From NCBI RefSeq assembly GCF_963259705.1, contig NC_081844.1:17779715-17843714 (forward strand): a stretch of DNA of 64,000 nt. Reading direction: 5' to 3'. The position numbers and the translations under genes are program-made. Below the pieces are notes generated by a model. It was not told the DNA's origin. It saw only the letters and a list, made by a program, of their open reading frames with translations, and ran no database searches. Numbering within the stretch: the stretch's first letter is position 1; the number at the start of each line of letters is the position of its first letter. This stretch comes from Myotis daubentonii. Taxonomy: Eukaryota; Chordata; Mammalia; Chiroptera; Vespertilionidae. Shown here one piece after another: positions 23,696 through 34,200 of the stretch.

Positions 23696-24044
23696 GTACT
23701 CCCAGCCCTAGATATCAAGACTGATAGGAAACCGACCATTTGGGATTTAGAACAATTTCAAGAGGGGAAGGCAAATCATGATTTGCAGGGTGACTGGGGC
23801 ATCCTTCAGGCAGCGATCTCATTTTCCCTCCCAAAGGGACGCTAGAAGGAAGGTCCTATCTCCCAACAGTTGAAGAGGAAATTAGGTAATCTGAGGGATT
23901 ATGACACTTGGAGCTAATAAGAATCTGAGTAAAGATTAAAATCCAGGTCACTCTGATTCAAGCACCAGGTTCTCTGAGAAATTTATTGGCTGGAGGGCCC
24001 AGATCAGGATTCCAGTCTGATCATGTTTCATCACGCAGGCCTGC
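23693..24044. other. Single-copy sequence
   Basis: A possible MIR core lies around 23860-23970 ('ttgaagaggaaattaggtaa'; 'aaaatccaggtcactctgat'). Nothing else is recognised. Confidence 0.4.
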
Positions 24045-24365
24045 TGAAGATTGAATGTTTGTCTTCCCCCCAAATTCGCATGTTGAAACCCTAATCCCCA
24101 AGCTGATATTTGGAGACGATGAGGTCATGGAGGTAAAGGCCACATAATGGCATCGGTCTCTTTATAAGAAGAGAGCTTGCTTCCTCTCTGTCTCCCCGCC
24201 ATGTGAGGATGCGAGAAGACAGCCGTCTACACAACAGGAGGGGAGACCCTGAGTCTCTCAGCAACCTGATCTCAGACTTCAATCTCCAGAACTGTGAGCA
24301 GTAAGTCCAGTGGTGTAGGTCCCCCCGTCTATTATTTTTGTTACAGCAGCCCAAAGGGACCAAAA
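24045..24365 (+). repeat. MaLR-type LTR, sense
   Basis: Starts 'tgctgaagattgaatgtttg', contains 'gcatgttgaaaccctaatcc', 'tctttataagaagagagctt', 'ccgccatgtgaggatgcg' and 'caatctccagaactgtgagc', and ends 'cagcagcccaaagggaccaa'. This is the block order of an MST/MLT1 LTR. No internal retroviral sequence adjoins it. Confidence 0.75.
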
Positions 24366-24500
24366 CAGGACCACTCCCCTATGAACTCATCTAGACCTAA
24401 TTACTGCGCAAAGGCCCCGTCTCCAAATACCAACACATTCTGAGGTTAGGGCTTCACCAAATGAATTGTGAGGGGACCCCATTCATCCGCAGCACCTTCC
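24366..24500 (-). repeat. MaLR-type LTR fragment, antisense
   Basis: 'tgaactcatctagacctaat', then 'ccccgtctccaaataccaac' and 'gaggttagggcttcaccaa' match the 5' half of a MaLR LTR read in reverse. It abuts the sense LTR directly. Confidence 0.65.
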
Positions 24501-25851
24501 CTTGGCTTCATCTCAGGATCCCCTGCTGCAAAACCAGGTCATTTTCTTCTCTTTTGAGGAGCCAAGAATAGCCGTGTAAGCCGGGCTTAGTGTCATTCCT
24601 CGGAGCCGGGCTTAGATCCTGACTCATTAGGCATTTTCAGTCTTAGAAGAAGAATCAACTCAACTGTTAACAGAGGGAGATGAGTGCCTTTTGTTTCTTT
24701 CCTCCTTGTTTATTCTGAAAGGGAAGAGTAACGAGTTAGCTTCTGTTGTCAGCATAACAACCAGGGCATTCTCTGGCAGTCAGTTCATGAGGAAATTTGT
24801 CTTGTAATTGGAGTTTCAGAGGCTCACCGGCATCAACGGCATCCACAGTATAAATTAGCCTCCTCTCTACATTTACAAATTTCATCGTAATTACTGCAGC
24901 TAGGAAGAATACAGTCCGGCCAGCTCCTTCATTTAAAACTCCGCCCTAGCAGGGGCTCCCCAACCCCAGGGGAGGAGCAGCCCAGGGTCCTGCAGCATCA
25001 CAGGAACCAGCGCTATGGGCGCCCATACAGCACAGCATTGACAGGGCCTACAGGCATCTCCGTGAACTTGCAGAGGCCTCCCTGCCCCGCTCCAGCCAAT
25101 GGCTTTTGGACCAACTCAGGCTCCTCCAGGCCTCCTGGGTGCGCCCACCCTCTGCTTCCCCTCCACACAGGACCTGGGACACAGCACCGAGCTATCTCTC
25201 CAGTCCCAGGCCTTGGCTCCCTCAGCCACCCAGAGCTGCCAGCCCGTCCTTTCTTTCCAGTCCCGGTGACCCCCAGGAGGAGTGAGGTTCTGAGGCATCA
25301 GGAGCGGGTCTGTCTTGCCAAGTGAGGACGTTGGCTCAGATGGCCCTGGCCTCAGCCATGGTCTGCTAAAAAAGCTGAGTGTTGGCAAACACGGGACAAA
25401 AAATTCTCCAGAAGAAAAGGCCTGTGACCAGAAACCCTGTCCTAACCCCAGCAGAGTGCTCTGGCCCTCAGGCAGGCAGGCTCCTCCTAGCATGACAGTG
25501 CGAGGAAGAAACCTAAAGATCCTCTTGTCTAAGCGTTGCCTTCCACAGAGAACGAATCTCAGGAAAGAACAGGCCAGGAGGTGACAGGTCAGGCTCCCTG
25601 GAGCCCATGGCCTGTGGGCATCCCCTGAGGCTCATAATGTCACAGAGTCCAGGCCAGGCAAAGACGGACCTGCCGCCTACATGCAAGACAGGGAGCACCC
25701 TCACACAAGTGAGAACCCAGGCCCTGCCTCTCTACACAGTTTCTTCCTTCCCAACGACTTGTGGGCATCACTGACCCTTTCACTAACTGGCTTTTAGCAT
25801 GAGGCTTGAGAGGGGCGTGAGGAAAAGCAAGAAAGTCAGTCTTTCCAGAGT

Positions 25852-25852
<1 letters not shown>
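24501..25852. other. Single-copy region with candidate conserved block
   Basis: The stretch at 24740-24930 is repeat-free, with 'cttgtaattggagtttcaga' and 'tttcatcgtaattactgcag', which looks like a conserved non-coding element. 25030-25500 is GC-richer, with unrelated overlapping frames of up to 125 residues on both strands and no domain. Confidence 0.35.

Positions 25853-25883
<31 letters not shown>
25853..25883 (+). repeat. (CT)n microsatellite
   Basis: About 15 uninterrupted CT units. Confidence 0.97.
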
Positions 25884-25888
<5 letters not shown>

Positions 25889-25927
25889 CAAATGGGACTG
25901 ATTTAGGCTTCATAGTATCATCTAATC

Positions 25928-26131
25928 CAAGGGTGGGAACCTTTTTTCTGCCAAGGGCCATTTGGATATTTCTAACATCATTCGAAGGCTACACAAAATT
26001 ATCAACTTAAAAATTAGCCTGCTGTATTTGGTCACACATTTCATTAACTCACCCTTAATGCCTGAGGAGGGTCAGACCAAATGATTTTGTGGGCCTTATA
26101 CGGCCCGTGGGCTGGACGTTCCCCACCTCTG
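25928..26131 (+). mobile_element. Non-autonomous hAT element (204 bp)
   Basis: The ends 'caagggtgggaacc' and 'cgttccccacctctg' form imperfect inverted repeats. 8-bp duplications atctaatc (25920-25927) and ttctaatc (26132-26139) flank it. Internal words 'gggccttatacggcccgtgg' and 'ctgccaagggccatttgg' place it in a bat hAT MITE family distinct from the copies at 7091, 15263 and 51750. Confidence 0.88.
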
Positions 26132-26406
26132 TTCTAATCCACTTCAAACAGCGTAAGCCCCACACAGGCAGCCATGAAGTTCTTACTCACAAGTGCACCT
26201 CTGGCTCCGTGGTTCACCTTTGAATGCAGGAGGCACTTCCTGTTCCATATTCTCGCCTATTGTGCTGTCTGTGTTTATTACGTGAAGTCCCTACTTGGTT
26301 AATGGTTTAGCATCCTCTGCATTTACTACCTGGGTGATGGAATGAAGGTGGGCAAGCTGATGCAACTGAAACTGAAAAGATGTTAGACTAAAAGAGTCAG
26401 GAAGAA

Positions 26407-26637
26407 CTGGGCCGGTGTGGCTCGGTGGTTGAGCATCAACCTATAAACCAAGAGGTCACAGTTTGATTCCCAGTCAGGGCACATGCCTGGTGGCGGGCTC
26501 GATCCCCAGTGTGGAGTGTGCAGGAGGCAGCTGATTAATGATTCTCTCATATCGTTGATGTTTCTATCTTTCTCTCCCTCTCCCTTTCTCTCTCTGAAAT
26601 CAATTAAAACGTACTTTAAAATATTGTATTAAAAAAT
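26407..26637 (+). mobile_element. Ves SINE
   Basis: The head 'gggccggtgtggctcggtgg', B-box-like 'agtttgattccca', body 'ggaggcagctgattaatgat' and a CT-rich A-ending tail are present. Exact repeat 'aagagtcaggaagaa' at 26392-26406 and 26638-26652. The 'ggttgagcatcaacctataa' variant groups it with the copy at 50863, a different subfamily from the copies at 2836 and 63396. Confidence 0.95.
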
Positions 26638-26779
26638 AAGAGTCAGGAAGAATGTAAGAAGAGTCTGTGACATAAATTGAGGTAGTGCTGCTCTGCCTGG
26701 AATTTCCCAAAGTGAAGCCACATGTGCAATTTTATTGCTGGCTCATGGTACGGCCTCCATCGCCTCTCTCCTCAAATGG

Positions 26780-27050
26780 GCCTTGTTAACAATGATCCTT
26801 GCTAACACGCCTGAGCACTAAGTAGGTGGCAGGAACTGCTGAGTGCGGTACGTGCAATATTCCCTTCAGTTCGCCTAGCAGCCCCACCCTGAAGGGGCGG
26901 CTGCCGTGTCCTTTTCACAGATGAGCTAACGAGGCTGGGAGATTTTATGAAACTTGGCCTGGCTCACCAAGCTCACAAGTGGTGGTTCCAGGATTGGAAA
27001 CCCAAGTTGTGCTGACAAGCTGGGCTGCACCCTGACTCACTGCCCTTGAT
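26780..27050 (-). repeat. MIR SINE, antisense
   Basis: 'cctgagcactaagtaggtgg', 'ttttcacagatgagctaacg' and 'gtggtggttccaggattgga' match reverse-complement MIR order. Confidence 0.65.
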
Positions 27051-29564
27051 CTGTTTGCTTTTCTCTAAATGAATCTCCAGCTGGCGTGCTGGAGAAGAGG
27101 CTAGGGGAGAGGCTGTGGGCTAGGGGAGGTAGTTCGAGCCAACATGACACAGCCAATCAAAGAGATGCACTATTCCGTCATTCAGGTCCAAGCTTTGGGC
27201 TCTGGGTCTGTCTCGTCCTCTCTACTTCTTTCCAAGTCAGTGAGTGAAAGGGGCTGGTTGGAGGGTCTCCCTTCTGTCCCTGGTAATTCCCATTTCTGGT
27301 GATATTAGAGGAATATAAGAATGCTTTTTGGGCAGGAGCATGGAGTGGCCATCCCCTCAGTACTGCCCCAGCGCCTTCCATTCAGCTACATGTATGTAAT
27401 GAATAAGAACTCCACACAAAAATGAGCAGAGAAGAACAGAGAGAGTTTCTCCAACTTCACTTTCTTAAAAATATTAAAGTGGAGAAAGCTTTCAGGCAAT
27501 AGGGTTTCTTTTCTTTCACACTCATCGTTGACTAATTTCATGTTTTACCAGCAGTGGGAGGGCACAGCAGGGAAAGCATGGTTGGGGAGCTCATGTCTTG
27601 AGGGTCTGATGACTCAACTCTGTTCTCATGCTTACCCTGATGTCACAGAAGACCTGGTGGGTGTGAATAGCTCAAGGGAAGAAAATTACCATCCCAGGTC
27701 CCATTCACCTTCTGGATATGTATCCTTACAGTCTGACAGCATTGGCACCTCGCTGCTTTCATGGATCGGAGGCAGATAGACAAAGCAGTTACTGTGCTAG
27801 TAGCAACACAGAGACTTCGTCATGACATCACGGACTGGACAATGGAGCTCCCCAGTGGACAGGTCACCAATGACTGCCAGTTCCAGAGCTTCCGAGGAGC
27901 CTGCAGAAGATGAGACATGTGCTGACGTGATTTCCCAGCTCGTGAGCTGAATGTTTGAAATTGGATTTGGGAGGTAAACTGGGGTCTGTGGCCTCTGGAA
28001 GGAATGTCTGTATTTAGGCCAGTATTTCCCAACGAAGATGATCATAACCATGGGCATTTGTCTAGATCGCCCTAGAATCACTGGTCTGTTGGCTTTGCCA
28101 GCAGGTCAGATACCCTTCCTTTGTCAAGTGTAATAGGGGCACCATGACCTCCCATCCATAGAGGTAAAAGGTCTCACAAAATGGCAAAGCATGAATACGA
28201 TGTCTATGGAGTCCTGAGAGTACTAGTGAGACCAGCCAGGGAGAGGACAAAACCTCAGCCTACACATTAGAGATGGGCCCTCGGGTTGTGCCCCTAGGGA
28301 CCAAAAGGGATTCAGAGTCTCAGAATCAAGACATGCTCTTAGGATAGCAAAGTGTGGCACCACTGGGTGAGAAGACTGAGTTGAGCAGAATGAAGACCTG
28401 AGGCAGGTAAAACGAGTATATGACCTTGATCTCAGAGAGGCACAACCCTGACTTCAAATCCTGATCCTACTATTTGTGCACTTAACAGCTTCGTGTCCCA
28501 GGTTTCTTATGGAACAACAGGGATCCCCATGCTTTCCTCATATGGACGCCACTGGCCTTGAATGAGAAAGTAAAAATATGAATGAAGATGCAGTGTCTGC
28601 GCCTTTGCAAATTTACTCAGCAACTCATTCAGTGCATATCTGCTGCCCACGTACTAGGGCGAGGCACCAAGGAGGCCATGATCCAAGCAGACAGGGGCCC
28701 TCAGGGAACTCACTCTAAAGAAATTCAATAAGAGTATTTTTCTTCCTTAGAATTCAAAGATTCTGAATTGTTTCTGGCTAGGCTGGATGGCTCAGGACCA
28801 GAGTGTGAGATGGGAAACAATTTGCTTTCATGTACCCGGTGTTCTAGGTGTGCCGGGTGTCCTAGTGTCCCACACCCCAGGCCCCCCACTGTGCAGCAAT
28901 GCTTGCATTTTCCTGACCACGTATCAGATGCCAACATCTCTAACTGACCCCACCCCCTTTCTTCAAAGCCTTGGTAGCTAATGAATAAATCTACTTAGCA
29001 TAATGCAGCTGTAATGAGGCCAGAGAGTTTTGTCTAACATAGTCACTGCCGTTTCCCTAGTACCTAGTCCTTGGCATAAGGTAGGTACACAATGAATGCC
29101 GGAATCACTGAATGTCCTGTCCGTGTCAAAGCAATCGGATAGCTGAGAGCTCAAACAGCTCTCCTGTCAACAAGGGTGCGAGTGAGTGGAGGAGCTGTCA
29201 GCGTGAGTCAGGCTATCAGTCAGAGGAGGTGCTATGAAAGGTGACCGTTCAACCTCTGCTGAACACAGCTGCTATTCCACCTGTGCAAAATGGTTGTCCA
29301 TGCACCCAGGCTGAGCCAGCTGTGAGGCGGGTGAAGCAGCACCCAGTGAGAGAATTGGAAGGTTTGAGCCATGGCTGCCCACAGCTGCCTCTCCCTCCTC
29401 CTCCACCTTGCTTCACTTAACAACAACAACATCTGGCATGGATAAGGGCTGTGAGCCCCCAGGATGTGCTCTCCGTCTTCTGCTCACTTCTCAGGAGACA
29501 ATGCCATCACGCTCCTGGAGGGCCCAGGTTGGAGCAGGAGCAAGGCTGACTGTCTGACACATGG
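27051..29564. other. Mostly single-copy sequence
   Basis: A weak plus-strand MIR core may lie at 28430-28510 ('tcaaatcctgatcctactat'). No gene recognised: frames of up to 94 residues on both strands have no domain. Nothing else is identified. Confidence 0.4.
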
Positions 29565-29720
29565 GTAGAGAAGTCCAGCTCTGCCTCTGACCAGGCATGT
29601 GACCCAGAGCAACACACAGCCACCTGGGCCTCAGTTTCCTCAAATGTAAGGAAAAGACAAAGGGTGGCTTGGAGAATTACCTGAGAACGCATGTTTGACA
29701 GTGAGGATGATGCCTGATGG
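29565..29720 (+). repeat. MIR SINE fragment
   Basis: 'tctgcctctgaccaggcatg', 'gggcctcagtttcctcaaat' and 'gcttggagaattacctgaga' follow MIR order on the plus strand. Confidence 0.6.
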
Positions 29721-30465
29721 CTGAAAGGACATAGGACTCCACCCGTGCCTGCCTCCCATCCACATACCAGGACAATTGAAGGTGTCCTATTTACAGGTAG
29801 TCTGCAACTATGATTTCTTACCACATTATCTCACTGGTGTTGGAGTCTTTCTATGTTGTAAGGCCAATTGAATACAGAATCCAAGGTGACCACATTTTTG
29901 TCTGGCATAAAATAGGTGCTCATTAAAGGATTAAATGAGCAAATGAATGCATAGATGGCTTCACAGTACCTTTCTAATATTCTCTCTCATTGCTCCCTCA
30001 CCCAGATTCTTAGACCCAGAAAGATTTTCTTCTTACTGCCCCTGTTCTATCTGGTTCAAGGCTACCTCCATGATTTTGTTTTCTATGGACCAAACAATAA
30101 ATATCTAATGTGCGCTTATGTTGTATTTGAGGGTCCATAGGGAATAAATAATAAAAATTTTTTAAAAAGTGGTTTTATCCCCCAAGGAGCTTATAATTTG
30201 GTTGAAGTGGGGAATGCCAAGCGAACCAGGCAAACAGTGGTTGTTAGAGGAGGAGAACAGGTGATCAGGGTTTCTGAAGGTTGTGGTATGTGAGCTGGGT
30301 CTGGGAGGATATGTGACCTGAGGCTCCCCAAGCAAATGCCACTTAAAATGAGACCTTCTCTCTCTGGTCATCTAACTGTCCCTAAAATAGTCAAAGTCTG
30401 CAGGTTTTAAATATAAAGCTAGGTGTGCAACTTAGTGATAATACACAAGTTTGAATTTAGAAAAT
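29721..30465. other. Single-copy sequence, nothing recognised
   Basis: Moderately AT-rich, with no clear repeat or gene. Confidence 0.4.
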
Positions 30466-31036
30466 ATAACAGACTCCCCTAATTGCCTGCCCAATATCTC
30501 TTCTTGCTTTCTTCCTTACTGTCAGAAACCCAGTCCTGTTTGGGGGTGGCAATGTGCCCAGGTAAATGCATTCAATTTTCCGCACTTCCTCCCAGTCAAG
30601 GAAGTTCATCTGGACAATGAGATAACGCACAAGTTGCTGGGTGGGGCTTTTAAGTAGCAGTAATAGTCAAAGTAAATAACCAATTCTAAAGGATTCCTGG
30701 TGTAAACTGCTGGTAAATAATGCCATTCCCAGGAAAGTTCTTTAAAAGGAACAGGCCCTCTCCCTTCTTCCTGCCTGGAGCAGGGAGGCCCCGTGCCTGG
30801 AGGCATAGCAGCCATCCTGCAGCCACAAAGAGGAAAGGAAGCAAAGATACTAACGATGACAGGGCAGGAAGAGAGAGAAGTCTGAGTCTTCAAGGACTCT
30901 CTTGACCAGCTGCATCTAAGGACTGCCTATTTCCAGAACACGTTACATTCGATAAATTAACCCCCTATTTATTTAAGCCACTCTTGGTCACATTTTCTAT
31001 CGCTGGGACCTGAATTGAATTCTAACTGATACAGGC
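30466..31036 (+). repeat. Ancient ERVL-like LTR remnant
   Basis: The blocks 'taaaaggaacaggccctctc', 'gaggcatagcagccatcctg', 'taagccactcttggtc' and the end 'aattctaactgatacagg' follow a mammalian LTR layout with a 'phylogenetically old' level of decay. The subfamily is uncertain and no internal region is attached. Confidence 0.5.
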
Positions 31037-32861
31037 ATCAGACTGTGTTTAAATGTAAGAGGGTAATTGTCTTATAACCTACAAAGGACTTGAAGCTTAC
31101 TAGTACTTGTGCCTGGCCACTCAACCCCCCAATTCCTTTCTCGTCTGAATAAGGGTAACCCCAACACTCAGATGACTACAAAATAGATGACCCACTTGGG
31201 TCCAGCAGACATTGAATCTGCATTGTTATTCCTGCCCCTTCTAAGTCCCATTGACAAGGGTGCAATCCTGTCTCAACCAGAGAAGGAATGATGTCTTTTC
31301 ATGGGTGAGCTGCAGACTGTCAGAATAAAATACTCTCCTCCCTACTTTCAGCGTGTGCCAAACGCTGCCTAGAACAGTGAGATATTGTAACTCTGAACTC
31401 TCTTCTCTAGTTAGAAACCTTCTGTTTTCTTCTCCACTGGACCTTAGGGGCCAGGAGGTGGCTTGCTTTGACCTACTGTGTTCTGCCCATTTTTTTTGTG
31501 AATCTGTGTCTCTATGGAAAGACCCACTCAGTTGGAGATAAACCAACCTGGATAGAGTCATCTCTGGAACTGGAAGTTGGACCTCAGTTGGAACTCTTAC
31601 TCAGGAGAAAAGTTCAGGGGGCTGGGAAAGGAACAAGGCATTCGAGGAACAGTAGCCAAAGTAAGGAAATATTTAAGTTTGTGTGTGGTAACATCAGTAC
31701 AGCAGTTTCACTAGGGTAGAAAGGACCTTTTTGGGAGATTTTCGAAAAAAGCTGGAAAGATAAGCTAAGACCATACTGTTGGATGCTGGGCTTTAACACA
31801 TAATAATGAAAAAAAAGTTAAAATTGTTGAATTCTTTTTAGGTTTCAAAATGCCATCATCTATTCTCACACAACCTCTATGGTATGTATAATACTGGTTT
31901 CTCTTATCTTTGTTTCAGGGAAAAGGACTAGAGATGTAAAATGAGTTGTTCAATGGTCCACAACTAGAAATACTGTAGTAGATTGAGACTCAAAACCATC
32001 ACAAATATTACCAATCCAGGGTTCTTTCGCTCCATCCTGCTGAGAGTGGGAATGAGAGGCCTTTTGTAATCCTGTGTTTAAGCAGACAGTAGGAGGTAAG
32101 TAGGGAAGCAGTGGGACCATCAGGAGCAACTTCAGAATAGCTCAGCGTTAGGTAAAAGGGTTTGAATTAAACTTATGTCAAGAATTCGATGAAGGAGAAG
32201 GAAGAAGACACGAGTTCTGGTAAGGAGGACTCGGCAATGTGGGAGAAGTTTTCTTACTCAGTTTCTACTTAACCAACTCTCCAGATGGACCATGTTCTTC
32301 ATCTCTTCCATAAAACAAAACGGTGGTGCCCATGGGAAAGTGAATGCTTGTGATGAGCAGGTGACTGTCTGGTTCACTGAACCTCTGCTCCCACCAGTTG
32401 AACTTGTTCCTAATCTTGTTTATTTCAGTTATTCTTGTTATGTAATGACATGACGTAATTAAATATTACAAATGATGTTGTTGTTATATAAACCAAGTCT
32501 GATGCTTTAAGTATAGACAATAAAGATGAGTCACTAAAATGAACTCTTCAGATTCCTTGGCAAAACCATTAATGTTCCCTCTGCTTTTAAGAAACCTGAA
32601 CATCTTAGAGCATGCATTCAGGATATGGTTTATGAATACATTGTCATAGAAATCCAACCAGCAGACTCAAAGAAAGGCCTTGACCCGACATCAAAAATTG
32701 GCTTTCTCCTTGAAATAAAATGTTTCAACTACTTAAGTAGCATTTCTCGTTTTAATTGATTCTTTTTTCAGTTAATTTACTATCAATTCTGGTCTTGTGG
32801 GGTGAGAGGGCTTCCTCTGTAGTTAGAATCACAGACAGCTGAATGGAACATTGGAGATCAG
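31037..32861. other. Mostly single-copy sequence
   Basis: A weak MIR/L2-like block may lie at 31850-31990. Otherwise nothing is recognised. Frames of up to 106 residues lie on both strands without domains. Confidence 0.4.
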
Positions 32862-33052
32862 CTAACCCCAAATTCTCCAACCTTAGTGTGTATCAGACTC
32901 GCTGAAAGGTTTGATAAACACAAACTACTGGGCCTCAACCAACATTTCTGATTCTGTGGTTCTGAGTGGGTCCTGAGAATTTGCTTTTCTGATACATTTT
33001 CAGGTGAAATCTGATGCTGCTGGGTCAGGGACCACACTGGGAACCACTGAAC
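32862..33052 (-). repeat. MER5A hAT-Charlie MITE, antisense
   Basis: Reverse-complement MER5A: 'aaattctccaaccttagtgt', 'aacatttctgattctgtggt', 'gatgctgctgggtcagggac' and 'cacactgggaaccactg' at the end. Near full length, old. Confidence 0.82.
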
Positions 33053-33179
33053 CCACCAGCACTGAGGAAGTTCTAAGATTTGGGGATGTGAGGGGGTTCC
33101 CTCAAGCTCACATGTGGGTGAAATAACAGGAAAGCTGAGACCAGCACCAAGGTCCCCAGGATATCAACACAGAGATTCT

Positions 33180-34200
33180 CCCATTGCCCCTTGCTATCAA
33201 AATGAAAAGTATAATATTTGTGATAGATTTATAGATGGGGACAATTTCTTTAGCAATCTTTCCATCCACAGGTAGCATCGACATCCTCTCCTATATTTTG
33301 AGCTGGTTCCATAATTCCATGACCAATACCATATGGTAGAAGTGATACTGCACCTGTGTCCACACCATCTTAAGATAGTAGTGGCTTCTACTTACTATCT
33401 CTTGGAACTTTCATTCTGGGGGCTCTGCGCCCAGAGGAAGTCTGACCACCTTGAGGCCACCATGCCGGAGAGGCTATGTGTAGGCACGCTGGTCAATAGT
33501 TCTGAGCCCAGCCTTCCATCCACCCCCAGCAAGGAGACAGAGAGTGCACCATCTCTCCCTCTCCAGACCTGCCAGCACGCCAGTGAGTACCAGGGAGTGA
33601 CGTCTGTTGATGCCACATGAAACAGAATGACTGCTTGGCCCAGATTTCCAACCCACAATCATGAGGTATATTAAAATGATTGTTAACAACATAAACTGAT
33701 GAACAAAAATAGATCCAGAGACAGAGAAGCATCGAACAGACCATCCATCCTCAGAGGGAAGGCGGGCGTGGGGGGTGGGGGGTGGTGTAAGAGATCAACC
33801 AAAGGACTTGTATGCATGCATATAATCATAACCCATGGACACAGACAGTAGGGGGGTGAGGGCATGTGCTGGGGGGTGGAAACGGCCGGGGAGAGGTCAA
33901 TGAGGGGAAAAGGAAACATATGTAATACTTTAAGCAATAAAGAATTTAAATTTAAAAAAATAATAAAAGACTTGTATGCGTGCATATTAGCATAACCAAT
34001 GGACACAGACACTGAGGCAGTGGGGGCTTGTCCTTGGGGGTGAGAGTGGCTGGGGGATGGGGTCAATCGGGGAAAAAGGAGACATACGTAATACTTTAAA
34101 CAATATAATAATAATAATAATAAAGATAATAAAATGGTTGTTGTTTTAAGCCACTAAGTTTGGGGGTACTTTGTTACACAGCCATAGAAAACTGGAACAA
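33180..34200 (+). repeat. MLT1-type LTR split by L1
   Basis: The left part (to 33684) has 'ccatatggtagaagtgatac' and 'aactttcattctgggggctc' words. The right part (34130-34200) continues with 'ttgttttaagccactaagtt' and 'ggggtactttgttacacagc', the classic MLT1 3' end. The L1 at 33685-34129 interrupts it, so the LTR was there first. The left boundary is approximate. Confidence 0.65.
33685..34129 (+). mobile_element. L1 3' end with duplicated 3' UTR
   Basis: A 5'-truncated L1 starts in the ORF2/3' UTR border ('ataaactgatgaacaaaaat'). It has one 3' UTR ending in an A-rich tail near 33968, then a second partial 3' UTR beginning 'acttgtatgcgtgcatatta' with its own tail of ATA repeats. One target duplication brackets the whole: taaaatgattgtt (33672-33684) and taaaatggttgtt (34130-34142). 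Confidence 0.85.
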
